DNA from: Ficedula albicollis
Lineage: Eukaryota; Chordata; Aves; Passeriformes; Muscicapidae
Assembly: GCF_000247815.1 (NCBI RefSeq)
Contig: NC_021686.1
Span: forward strand, 403,929 to 467,928
Reading direction: 5' to 3'
DNA: 64,000 bases
The translations under genes were made by a program, and so were the position numbers. Below the pieces are notes generated by a model. The model searched no databases. It was not told where the DNA came from and was given only the letters and a program-made list of their open reading frames with translations. This document shows, one piece after another, positions 1 to 11,952 of the stretch; within the stretch, counting starts at the first letter, position 1; every line of letters begins with the position of its first letter.

Positions 1-1600
1 GAATTTGCCAAAACAGGGTCAGATTGTCCTCATCAATTGTTCTGTGCATGGGTTGGGGCGACCAGTTTTTCTGCAGATGTATTTCTGGGTGAGGGTGCTG
101 GCAGTGCCCCAGTCTCACTCTGCCTGGCCAGGGGACCACAGCAGCTGTGCTCTGGCCCCTGGCAGCCCCTGTTAGCTCACAGGGGGTCAGCACATCCCAC
201 AGCCTTATCTCCCTGCCCCACTGTTGGGCAAAGGATGTGGCAGCTGGTGCCTGTCCTGGCCATGGCCCTGCTGCCCAGGACCACTCAACCTAAAACGCTG
301 TGGGTGAGCCAACTTAACCAGCACTTGGCTATCGCTTTGTTCGAGGAAAGACAGACTGAAAGGCAGAAGGAATGTGTTTCATTTGTTGTGGTTCTTCCCC
401 TCTCAGGCTATTGTTTCCTTGCTGGTTTGCTGGGGAAAGCCGGGCCCTGGCTGCCCCTGGAGCTGCTGCCGAGCAGCGAGGCACAAGACCTGTTTATTTT
501 AAGCGTAATTTTTGTGCTTCCTGGGTTTGGCGTCTCCCTCGCAGGCAGTTCCTCTCCTCCAACCCCCGCTGTGAAACCAGTGGCAAAAGGACAGTTGGCT
601 AATCATGGCTAATTGCGGGGACAAGGTGACATCTGCTTCCATGACCCACGGTACCCACTGGCACTGGCGGGGCGGGACCAGCGCCCGTTTCCCAAAAGCA
701 TGGGCACCTCCTCTGGAACGAACAAGCTGGCAAGGAGCAAGATTACAAGAATGCAGAAAAAGCTGTGGCTGTGGGAGGGAGTTTCTGTTCCTCTTGGGCT
801 GGAAGAAATGCTCACCCAAACCCAGAGTCCATATCCTGAGAGCGGGTATGCTGGTTTGAGCTCTCAGCGTCTGCCCTATCTCTGGCTTCACATGCTGCCT
901 TCTCCTCTAAGCCTCTGCAGACCAAAGTGCAGCCAGGGACATACCCAGCCCCAGCAGACGGTATTTTAGAGCTGCCTTGGCAGGACGGAGAAGAAAAAAC
1001 TGCACATTTCACCACCAGTCCAGCCCCAAGGCTGGGACTTGTCACACTGCAAAGGGGACTGAGCCCTGGATGTGTCTGGCTGCTGCAGACAGGAAAAGGG
1101 GAGGCAGACCCATGTGGGACCGCAGTCTGGGGGCCTGTGTGCCAGAGGCTGATCGGGGTTTCCTCTGCCCATGCCCATTGTCGACCATGGGTGTGGCATC
1201 CAACAACTCCTTTGAAGGAAGCTCCCTCAGCCTAGTCAAAAATGGCCTTATTCAGACCTGTCCTAGCAAAGATAACACACCACAGGGAAATTCAGAGACC
1301 CTCAAAGGCTCCAGTTCAAGTTTGCTGTAGAGTGGGGGGCAGCTGGTTACCTGCAGGCTCCTGCTGGCCATTCACATTTGTGTTATAGGTGCATCCCAGG
1401 CCTCAGCCCATGACCACCACTACTGGCAGGAAATGTGCCGCCCTCAGGGCTGAAATAGCCAAGAAAGATGATATTTGATAGGAGAGATTACTGTGTGCCA
1501 TGGACCTGCTCACCTCAATGCCACCAAAGCAGCAGATTTCCATAATGACCCCAGAGTTTCCAAAGCCCAGTCCTCTGTTTTCTAGTGCTTTTTAGGCTGC
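1..1600. other. No gene seen
   Basis: GC-moderate, repeat-poor DNA. Several overlapping open frames on both strands of 70-190 codons, none with recognisable domains or splice sites; I treat them as chance frames. Confidence 0.6.
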
Positions 1601-2205
1601 CTATCCATCATGAAATAGTTTAAGTTGGAAAAGACAAGTGAGATCATTGAATCCAAGCACTACCCTAGCTCGGCCAAGGCCACCACTAAACCATGTCCTC
1701 AGATACCCTAAGCCTACTTGTTTCTTGAACACTTTCAGGAATAGTGATTCCATCACTAACTGGGCAGCCTGTGCTGGTGCCCAACTACCCTTTCCATGGA
1801 GAATTTTGCCCTAATATCTGAACTTCCCCTGGCACAACTTGAGGCCATTTCCCCTTGTCCTGTCCCTGTTCCCTGGGAGCAGAGCCCGACCCCCCCGGCT
1901 GTCCCCTCCTGTCAGGGAGTTGTGCAGAGCCAGCAGGTTCCCCCTGAGCCTCCTTCTCTCCAGGCTGAGCCCCTTTCCCAGCTCCCTCAGCCTCTCCTGG
2001 TGCTCCAGCCCCTTCCCCAGCTCTGTTCCCTTCCCTGGACACGCCCCAGCCCCTCAGTGCCTTTCTTGTTGTGAGGACCCCAGAAGTGACCCCAGGACTG
2101 GAGGTGCCTCAGCAGTGCCCAGCACAGGGGCTGGTCACTGTCCTGGGCCTGTGGTACATGCTGGTGCAGACAAGGTGTCACTGGCACTGTTGAGCACAGA
2201 CAGCT
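1601..2205 (-). mobile_element. CR1 LINE fragment (about 600 bp)
   Basis: Minus-strand CR1: its 3' end is near 1605 (ATAGTTTAAGTTGGAAAAGA) and the match continues through AACTGGGCAGCCTGTGCTGG, GGCACAACTTGAGGCCATTT and CAGTGCCCAGCACAGGGGCT. The longest CR1 piece in the window. The open frames over 1785-2435 are by-products of it. Confidence 0.8.
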
Positions 2206-5200
2206 GTCATGGGATAGGCAGGCATTGGGCTCCTTGCTGGGGCAGAGCCATTGCTTCATTAATCATTGAGGTTTGGAGAAGACGCAGCCAAGATGGCAAA
2301 GTTCAGTGGCTGCAGATAAAAAGAGCAAGTGTGTTTGCAGATGACAAAAGATCATACAGGGATGTTGGCTCAGGAAAGGGGAAGAGGGAGAGGAGACTCA
2401 GTGGAAAGATGTGGGGGAGATATGAAAACAATTAGTTCCTCTTTCTACCATATCCCCTAAGCACAGCAGAAATTAAAAGGCAGCATATGTTGAACAGATT
2501 AAAAGAAGCTGATTTTATATATTTTGTTTATTAGCTCAGAAAGTTTAGGCATTGTTCAGAAAGCCAGAGATAAGGACAGTCATGGCCCAAAGCCCAGGGA
2601 ACAATAAAAGTGACAATCAAGCACTGTGTTTTTCAGCACTGCTTTGAGGGTTTAAAAAAACAAGAGGTTTTACAGTGGGCATAAAGACAGCTTTGTGGTT
2701 CCTTTTGGGAAAGGGGGAAACACCATCACCTTAGTCCCTGATGGAAACAGGACAGCTGGGATGAGTGAAGCCACAGCACGTCCTCACAGCCTGGTCCTGC
2801 ACTGGACTCTCCTCTCCCAAACACTCTCCTCTCCCTGGAGTGAGAAAGAGGCTGGACACTCTTGGTGTGTGCTGGGAAAGGGGAGACACCTCATGAGAAA
2901 GAGGCTGGACACTTGGTGTGTGCTGGGAAAGGGGAGACACCTCCCTTCAACACAGGGGGACTGTGATTAGATTGCAGCCTGTATCTAAGATCGGGACAGA
3001 GAGCCCCCACCAGCCAAACATCTCAACCAAATCTCAGTTTGGTCCCTCCTCCATCTTCCCTCCAGGATACACAGGGCTCTGTCCTCAGCCGTTCCTCACA
3101 CACAGCTGGCTCCAGGCTGGCTGACCCCAGAGGCGAGGGATGGCCTGCACAGCCCCAGGCCTTTCCAAGGAACAGCCGTTTCTTCCACACACAGATTTTT
3201 TTCCCATCAGCTGACACAGTCAGGATCACATGGGGAAGCTGAGCTCAGGTTATTTCAGAATGCCTGTACATGTGTATTAGTAATATCTGCTGAGGCACTG
3301 GCTCACCCCACTACTGCTTGTTCCCTGGACACTTGTTCTCGTGCTCCAGCCCTCCCTTCCCATTTCCATGCTTGCAGGAAAGCTCCTGCTGCAGCAGCCC
3401 TTGGAGATCTCTGCATCTCACTGGGAGCCGGGGCTGCTGGGTGGGAGGCAGCAGCTCCGTGTGCTGGATCTCAGCAGGCAGCACTGGGGATGGCATAGCC
3501 TGCAGAAATGGCAGCAGGGAACATTTGGGATTGGGATATAGGGATTTTTGGCCCCCAAGGGCTTTCAGGACAGATCCCTCCGTGGCTGTTTGGTGGCAGT
3601 GGGGAACCAGCAGCAGGGAGGACGGGCTCAGGACAAGGTCCTTTGGAGAACACTAGGGTTGCTGGGGCCAGGGCAGGGCTGCTCCAGAGAGGATAGTAGA
3701 GGGCTCCAGGCATCAAGTGGGACCTGTTGGATAATCCCCATTTCTGCAGCTTTGGGAGAAGAGAGACCCTTATACCATGCATAAGGAGGACAGAGCTGCT
3801 CCCACAGCTTTGGTGTGACCAGGGGGACCAGCATTGCTGTGGCAGTGCCTGGAACCACAAGGGCTCACTGCTGGACATAGCTGCTCCTGCCCAGAGCAGT
3901 GTGATTCTGCAGAAAACTGCCCAGAAGTCCAAAAATTCCCCCTTTTCCCTCTTCCCTGTGCTTGCAGTGCAGCTCTCCTGCCTGGAGGGGGTATGTTCAT
4001 CATGTGCCTTTCATCCTCCCTTCATCCCTAGCAAGTGGCTGTTCACACGGATTCACATCCCTGGATTTCACATCACTGCCCTTCTGAGAACCTCCCAGGC
4101 TGGAGGCACACAGAGCCTGGGAAGGATGAGGACCTTGAGCAGCCATCTCCCAGGCTCTTGGAACCTCTACAAGTTCTCCTCTTCAGTAGGGTGCAGATTA
4201 AATATTAAACCCTTAAAAACATCCCCTGCCTGAGAAAACCAGCGTAAAGGCAGGGCAGAAGCTGACTGGAGTGCAGCCCTGTGTGTACAAAGAAACACAG
4301 ATCCAGCCCTGGCAAGCAGGCTCCAGCCGGCCGAGGGACGCACCACGGCGAAGGTCAAGAGCAAATCCGGCCAAAAGCTTCCGCCTGGTGTGAGTGTGTG
4401 CTGGTTTGTGGGACAAGCCCTGCCCTTCCCTTTCCTCTGGGCAGCCCTGGACCCTCTTCTCTGCAAGCAGCTCTCAGGACAGCCCAGGACTGGATCTGAC
4501 CCAGCTGGAGGTTGCTCTGACCCAGGGAATAGGCTGGAGCAAACATCTGCTCCCACCAACCAGAGGAGTAGCCCATTTTCCTCCTAAATATGGGCTAGAA
4601 ATGCTCCCCAAGAGACTGGTCTGAGCTGAAGGCATCTCCAACACTGTCAGAGGGCTGAGCACAAGGCAGGCAGCTAGTCTGGAGAGGTGCTCCCACACAT
4701 CCTTGAAAAGCCCTAACTTGCCCCTGCCTCCCTCCCAAGGCTCTGTCGAACACATTAATAAGATTTTCTCAGTGAGTCAGTTATTCCTCCTGTGGTTTCC
4801 ACTTCTGCAATTTCAAAAATCTGTTCATGAGTCTGTTATTGCTCATTAGGGAAGAAAGCCATCCTGAGGAGACCCACACCCTCAAGAATTTTAGTAGCTA
4901 GGGCTCTGCAGTCCTTAAATTGAACTCAGCTGAACTGCTGAGTTCAGTTTCTGAGCTCAAGTCAACTCTGGGGCACAACGCATGGTGGGCTGCAAGAAAA
5001 GCCATGACTCTGAGAAATATTTCACCCCACAAGAGCACAGTATCCTGCAGGAGCTGTGGCTGCTGTTCTGAAGTACAAGAAAAGCCTAATGAACTCGAGA
5101 GAGAGGTTATGACTGTTTGTTGGGCAGATCCTTACAGGAGCATCCACAAGTACTTCTGTGAGCTGTGGAACTGCTGAAATCCATTTTCCTCTGGCTTTGT

Positions 5201-8004
5201 CTGAATGGTGGGTAACTGGGAGGGATTCTGCTTCCCAGCATGGTTCCAGCCCCACCACAGCCCTTCCCTGCAGGAAGCAATGCTGGAGTTCACTGCCTTG
5301 GTTCTGTGACAGGCAGCCAAACCTGGGGAAAAACAGATCTCTGAGATATTGCTGCCTCTTTCTCCAATAACTTGGTCTGAGTGTGGCCATGGGGAAGCCC
5401 TGCAGCTGTGGAAGCCCAGTTCCACTGCTGCACCGTGCCCAAGGGATCTCCTGTTGTCCAGCTGAGGGGAGAAGGTGGCTGCAGAGTGCTGCACTTCGAA
5501 GACACAGCTGCCCATGGCAAAGCTCTGGGCATGCCAAGGACTGATGCAGACGTACCCCTCGTGCCAGCTGGCTGCCAGAACCCAGACTGCAGGGTTCTGC
5601 AGCTCAGCAGGAGCCCCACAGCCACTGGCTTTGTGCTGCTGGAGCTGGCAGGGCTATCCTCAGGCAGGTGTGACTTGCCATGCAGGAAGTCCATGGATAA
5701 GACACCGGGCCGGATGTACAGCTGGACCCAGCTCAGCAGTGGCAGTTTGTGGAGATTCAGCCCTAAACCTCCCTTGAACAAAACTGGACAAGTTGTTGCT
5801 CTGCAGGATTCACAGTGTGCAGCCAACCTTGCTTGAGTTGTGGTCTTTCTTGGCCTTGAATTCAGAGCATCATCAAGCTGAGTGTGCCAAGCACGGTGTA
5901 CTCAGATCCTTGCAGCAGATAAGGATGCAAAAGGGAAAAAAAATGTTCTAGGAGAAGGATTGGCTCCTTGCAGCACAGCCAAGAGCTTCACAGAGTGAGG
6001 GGGCAAAAGTGGGTCTTCACGTAAACCCAGGGAAGTTTAAGGAGGAGGATTTCAGCATGAGGAGGATGTTTAAGGAAGAGGAACAGACTGTGCCCAGCCA
6101 CTGCCAGTGGGAGAGTTCTGGCTGTAGCCAGCTAGGCTGCTGAGCTGGTGCAGCCAAGGCTGGTGCTGCTCTGGAATGCTCACGGATCAAAAATGTGTAC
6201 TCCCAGTCATTTATGGGACAGAGGATCCAGCATTACACAGGCTGGGAGGATGAGATACTGATCACTGGCTTGGTGGGCTTGCACTTTTCCCCATGGGACT
6301 CCAGACCTGCCTCCTTCATCTCATGGCTGAGGGACCAGGAAGGTGAGCCCAGTCAGAAATCCTTCGGTCAGTGACACATGGAGGGCACAGCCATAACTCT
6401 GGAGGACATTTAATGACAGAAAGGGAGGTGGCTCAACATGTGGCCATGGATTAAAGCTGTGTCAGCAATGGGAGGTGCATGCTAAGGGTAAGGACAGTTC
6501 TGATGCCTTATCTACCCTTGCCCAGCAGCAGCCAGCTGCAGGTTTGCAAAGCAGGAACAAATACATTCCACTTTTCCCCAGCTGAAGTCTGTACCCAGCT
6601 CCACCCAAGAGCCGTTTGTGTGGTCTGAAATCAGTCAGCAGCAGCCTATGTCACCAGTGCACAGCCAAAGAGTGCAGCCACGACCCTCCCAGAGGCTCAG
6701 GCACAGGCTCTGCAGCCCACAGCTCTGCTTGGGAAGGGCAATAGCAGGGCAGAGCTGGAAACACCCAGTTAGGGGCTTGAAAAGGCAGAAAACCCTTTAA
6801 ACTTGCTGCCAGAGGCAATGTTGTGCCACAGCTGGTTATAAAACATCTCTCAAGGAAGCATGTGTCTCTGAGACATTTACATAAAGGCCTGTACAGAAAA
6901 TCCAGAAAAAAAAGCACAACAGGCAAACAGGCTGTTGTCATACTGCAGTAGCACAGCAAGACACAGCATAGCCTTCCTTTTCCAGTTTAGGCTCCTGCAG
7001 CTGCTACCAGCCATGAGACACCATCCAGAACCTTTCCATCACTACACTTTGTAGGCAGGACACCAAGCTTCTGCTGTCTGATGCAATCAAGCACATTCCC
7101 CTCTCAGGTCTCAGTCACTGGGTTTACAGCAGCTGTGAGGTCCCAAAACAGCTGCCTGCCCTACTCAGCTCCTCACACCCTCACTTCCATCTTCCTGCTA
7201 CTAAGCACCTTCATGATTAAGTTTACAGCCTTTAAGGGAGTTGTAAAATTCTGATTTATGGTGTTTAAGACTCAGGTCACCTTTGGAAATCATGGGAAGA
7301 AAGGCCTTTTGGATTGCAAGGATGGATTTACTGGTGATGGAGGCACAGGATCAGGCTGAGAGGAACCTCTAGTGGCCACGGGCTTCCTGTGCAGCAAACC
7401 TCCTGGCAGCACAGAGCTGGCCAGAGAATCAATCATCTGGGAATTGTTTCTGCCAGCTCAGCAATCCCTTTTCCACACTGAGCCTTAAATCACAGCTCTG
7501 CTGTGTGGTTCAGCAGCACAGGCCAGATTTGTATATGAGCTGGATATAGATGGGTGGGAGTCTTTTGGGGGGAAATACCCAAATCCCTTTGGTCTGACAT
7601 CAGGCTGTTTACACCCCCATGTTTCGTGGAATTCTACCTTTTTCATTTACATCCTTGGTCACTGCATGGTCTGATTGCAACTTACAGGTGCTGGTGGCCA
7701 GAAGACACCCCTAACCTCCACTCTAAACCTAGGCAGGGCTGGGGCAAACCATGCTCCCTGGCTCTGCAAAGGGAAGAAGGCTCATGTCAGAATTTGCTAT
7801 CTAGAGACTTCACAGTCAGTTTGACACCTGATCTCAGGGGAAGTCTTGTGAGATCTGAAATTAGGAACCGTGTAACCACCTCACCACAGTGAGAGTTCTG
7901 TCAGAGAACACACGCCCCAGGGTTTCTCTCAGTTTCAGGGTGCCTTTTGCTATGAGCTCTACTGGAAGGAAAAGACAAGAACAAAGGACAAAGCCAGCAG
8001 CCTC
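2206..8004. other. Intergenic DNA downstream of TBC1D24
   Basis: No gene recognised. The most open stretch is 5290-5836, with frames of about 150 and 178 codons on opposite strands; neither resembles a known protein. ATP6V0C, the downstream neighbour of TBC1D24 in mammals, is not readable here: I see none of its highly conserved proteolipid helices. Confidence 0.5.
2842..2944 (+). repeat. Tandem duplication, about 50-53 bp, two copies
   Basis: GAGAAAGAGGCTGGACACT starts at 2842 and again at 2895, each running to GGGGAGACACCTC. The copies differ mainly by a 3-base indel. Confidence 0.95.
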
Positions 8005-8018
8005 CACAGTCAAATACT

Positions 8019-8024
8019 TTTAAT
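8019..8024 (-). terminator. Candidate distal polyadenylation signal ATTAAA
   Basis: TTTAAT on the plus strand reads ATTAAA on the minus strand, in the correct orientation for TBC1D24. It sits at the boundary where repeat-free sequence ends. Cleavage would fall about 10-25 bases to the left. Confidence 0.35.
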
Positions 8025-9694
8025 ATAATCCAAGACTCTGCACAGTGACAAAAATACCATTGACGCAGGGCAGTGATTTCAAGATAGGATAGAAAACCAA
8101 TTCAGCAGCACATCATCACTCATCTGAAGAAAACATCACCCCAAATAGTACACACACACTCAACCTGACTATGAATAGTCTGAAATTCATGGCAGAGAGC
8201 TGCAGAACAGCCAGGTGCCCACGCCTTGGCTGCACCAAACAGCCTGACTCAGTGTCACTTACAGAAGCTGAGCTCTCGCAGTGCCATGGTTGTGGGTCAG
8301 CTCCTGGCTGTGGCATCAGTGTCCCCATGGGCAGGGGAGATCATGCCTCACCAAAAATAAGGATGAATTTCCAAGGACAAAGTTCACAATTTCAATACAC
8401 ACACATGAAGAGCAGTTGATGGATCTGCATGTCAGCCCTCTGTGGGGTGCCACAGATCTCTATAGGCATGGTTTAACTCTTCAAAGAAAAGGACTGGCCC
8501 TCACTCCATTTTGACTTCAGATATGTCATGAGAGAGGAAATGAGAATTTTTCCTTTCCCTTTGCTGATTTGCCTCTATTAACAGAAGGTTGATTAATGTG
8601 CTGTATCAGAAAAAGGAGCATGCCAAAGTGCAGGAGCTGCAGGAAAGACAGCTCAGGTGCAGTGAAGTCTGTCCAGCCTGGCTGCAGCTGGATACAGTTC
8701 CCGTGGCCTGCAAACAGCTTGGTTGCCATTTACAGTGAAGTCAGGTTTCTGATGTCAGGAGTTTCTAATCTTTTCTGCCTTCAAGAAATATGACAAAGCA
8801 AAAAGCAGCTTTTCAGGAAAGCACAGATGCTCCCGCAGAACCGAGGTGACCAACGCCCAGCCTGCAGCTCCCAGCCCAAGCCCATCCTGTGACTCTGGCA
8901 CTCTGACAGCTGCCAGCAGGATCACAGACAGGGATTACAGCCTACTTCAACAGTTGTTCAGAGGTGCAAGTAATAACTGACTAAAGCACTTAATGGCTGG
9001 AGTACTTGAGATAACTCCACTTTCTGATAAGGTGTCCACTGTAGTCATTGTCTTCAAAACCAGCCTGTGGCCTCCATCTCAAGACCTCCACATAAAACAA
9101 ACGGTTTGAACTTTGATATACAGTTGGTCAGCAACGATTAACTACACAGAGAGAAAAAAATGCCTCTTTGCTCCTGGAAAGAGGATCAAGTAAAAATGCT
9201 GTTCTTCTAAGGTGTCTCACAACCACAACAGGAATGATGGATGAGGATTTGCACATGACAAAGAATATCCATTTTTACTGAACACAAGTGTGAAGTTGCT
9301 GCAGCACTGTAGAACTGCTCTCCCTGGATTATTGCACCTTCTTGCTCACCCAGGATATTCCAGTTCAAACCACACAGACCAGTCCCACAGGGTGGCTGTG
9401 GCAGGGCAGTGCTTTACCAAGCCAAAACTACTTTTGTGCCTGGCATCCAGTACTGATCCTTGGATTCTCACACTGATATCCTATGATGAGTTTCTGAGCA
9501 ACCAGGAGTTATTTCAGATTCCAAACACCTAAATCACTGTGCACCAAGAACAGAGCAGGAAAAGGAACATGTTTCTGAGGCATGATTCTTAGATATGGCT
9601 TAAGACAAGATACTGACATAGTTGCACCTGGCAGGGATGGGAGTGAGGAAATCCCACCACACTGCCAGATGCAGCCAAGTTTTTGCAGATAAAA

Positions 9695-9700
9695 TTTATT
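9695..9700 (-). terminator. Candidate proximal polyadenylation signal AATAAA
   Basis: TTTATT on the plus strand is AATAAA on the minus strand, within the inferred 3' UTR. It could define a shorter alternative 3' end. Confidence 0.25.
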
Positions 9701-11797
9701 CATTTGGAGTAGAACATTACACTCCCACAAATCCTATCAGCACACAGCTCCAGGGATTTTCTGACAACAAGCTGGAAATTAATACTATTGTGTTTTTGAG
9801 TTGTTTTTTCTTCCCAAGGGCACTTCCTCAGACAAGTTCAAAAGAGGAGAGTCAAACCAAGTGGAAATCCCACCTACACTAAGGAGAACCTATACTTTTG
9901 GGTGATTTCTTTTGTATGAGGAAGCTTGTGGGATACCGACACGGGCAAAGTAACATGGATGGCTTGGAAAAATAGAGGGCAGCATCAGCCAGTGTTTGCA
10001 AAAAGCCAGATATGACTGAGTTCTTCCACATCAAAATATATCAGTATAACTGAATTACCTCCTGCAGTTCAATCAAGCTTATGGTAAACCAGTGAAAAGA
10101 CAAAAGGGCAGAACTTACTGTGTGGCAAGGAGATAGGGAGGCTCAATGCTGACTTTCAGACAGGGTGAGAGAATCAAATTCCAAATACAAACAGTGCAAA
10201 AGACTTCTTAAACTGTTCTGCACATAGGCTAATTTTTCAAAGAGTTATTTTGACAGAAATTCAAAATGGCACCCTAAAAAGCAAATCTTATTTTTGCCAA
10301 GTTTATGCATATACTCTGCAAGAGGCAATCAAGTTGTGAGGTACTGTCAAGCTGGACAAGCCAAGATGACCAAAAACTCACCTCTGACCTCTGAATATGA
10401 ATGTGATCCTGTTCAGCCTAGCTTTTATCATTATTCATTTAAATTTTTCCTTTTAATGAACTTCAAGCTTTAATAGCCGTAACATTAAGTAGCAAACTGA
10501 CTTTTCAGCAATTTTTTACATTGCACTGTTTAGAAAATCAGTAATTTATCTTTCTCTTCATTTTCTCTGTTGCCATAAATCTTACTAGTGAGTCACTCAA
10601 TGAAGCTCTGAGCATCCTATTGTATGTTCTGGACTACTCACTGATGCTTATTTGTGCTTCATGTGGGAGAAGTTCCACAACAGATAGTGCATTTTTTGGA
10701 TAAAGACTCTGGGGAGTTGCCTCCAGGCATTACATGCCACAAGGCATGGCTGCAGAGAATGTAGGAATGCTCAAGAAGGAGAAAAGCCTATTTGCATCAC
10801 CCAAACTCTACCAGAATATACAGGAAAAAAACTGTTACCTTCTCAGGAGGGATGTCTCACTGGGAAGACATCTGGAGAAACAGTGTTGCCTCCAGTTCTC
10901 CTGGGAAACTCATTCACTCCCAGATTTGCCTCCTGCCTTCCTTTCTCGTGGGGAGAGGATTAGGTTCCCATTATCACCATGTCTAATTCTCCAAACACAC
11001 GGGGATATCAGCACAGTTATTTTCAGATTTAAAGCTTCATTTCAGCTCCCAGAAAAGAAGAGGAAAGGAGCATTTCTGAGCACTGCAGATACTCTCTGGC
11101 TTTCAGCTGCCTGACACAGGGAGTGACTGCGAAGTCATCCTACTGATATGGAATAGGAATGTAAACAAAATCAAGACTTGGAGATATCACCATCCAGCCT
11201 GGATGCATTTCTCAGAGGCAGACTGTTCAAACATGCAACCGGAACATGTCAAAGGTTTTAGTACAAGTAGATCAGCACTCATGGCTCTGGTGTGAATGTA
11301 AGAGCTTCATAACTTAATAGTACTGATCTGTCTGCACAGTGTCTGCTCATAGGAGAGCAGGGAGTTATGAACTACTGTTTTATGTGAAATCTGAGGTCAC
11401 CAGTGTTCCCTGTGAGGAGACATTTGATATTCCTGGCTCAGGCCAGGTACTGGTGCCAGTGGCTCAGGGCTCTGCAGCACAACTCAGCCAGGGCTGTGCC
11501 TCTGAGGAACAATGGACTTAATCCTATCCCATGATTCAGACCTGTATCCACCTCTGAACCCACCACATTTTCATTGTTACCAATAGTCACTGAATACAGA
11601 TCTCTAGAGGTAAAGGGACAAGCAGTTAACCAGACACATTACTTCACCTTGACCTGTCTTAAATAAAGTAAGAGTAAACAACTAGGCCTGCATGCAAGTG
11701 CACTCACAGCACTGAGCCCAGCAGGATGTTCTAATTCAGCTTCTGTACTGGAATTTACCCGGACAACTGAAAAACTAGCTGATTAATGATAGTCACA

Positions 11798-11952
11798 TCA
11801 ACCATTCATGGTGTCCCTGAAGCCCCATACCTCCAGGATGGAGATCTGGAAGCTTTCAGAGCACAGTGGCTGGTTATTGAAGGTGTTGCAGTGGCTGGTT
11901 CTGCCGTGGTTCAGATCCGCATCGAGGTACAGAGCCTGGCCATCACCACCAC
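11798..11952 (-). CDS. TBC1D24: TBC1D24 terminal coding exon 7
   Basis: 155 nt: two bases completing Gly511, residues 512-561 and a TGA at 11800-11798. The peptide contains [35 protein letters not shown] and the C-terminal WGFRDTMNG, the typical TLDc end with the EVWGF motif. The acceptor is TCTCTCCCAG (AG 11954-11953). The stop lies close to where mammalian proteins end, so the C-terminus is intact. Confidence 0.95.

Larger units (their letters stand above)
8005..11797 (-). other. TBC1D24: Probable TBC1D24 3' UTR
   Basis: About 3.8 kb downstream of the TBC1D24 stop on the minus strand. I see no recognisable CR1, LTR or satellite in it, unlike both flanks, which fits a constrained UTR. It ends at an ATTAAA signal on the minus strand (TTTAAT at 8019-8024). 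An alternative nearer signal AATAAA (TTTATT at 9695-9700) could give a 2.1-kb UTR. Mammalian TBC1D24 transcripts also have UTRs of several kilobases. The open frames here (for example 126 codons at 10734-11114) look non-coding. This is inference from position and repeat absence, not from transcript data. Confidence 0.5.

Noticed and set aside
1839..2435. 198-codon open frame
   Set aside because: It overlaps a CR1 fragment in antisense and looks like non-coding LINE sequence.
5290..5836. Overlapping 178- and 151-codon frames on opposite strands
   Set aside because: No domain, no splice sites and both strands open; composition-driven chance frames.
10734..11114. 126-codon plus-strand frame
   Set aside because: It lies in the inferred 3' UTR in antisense; no family recognised.
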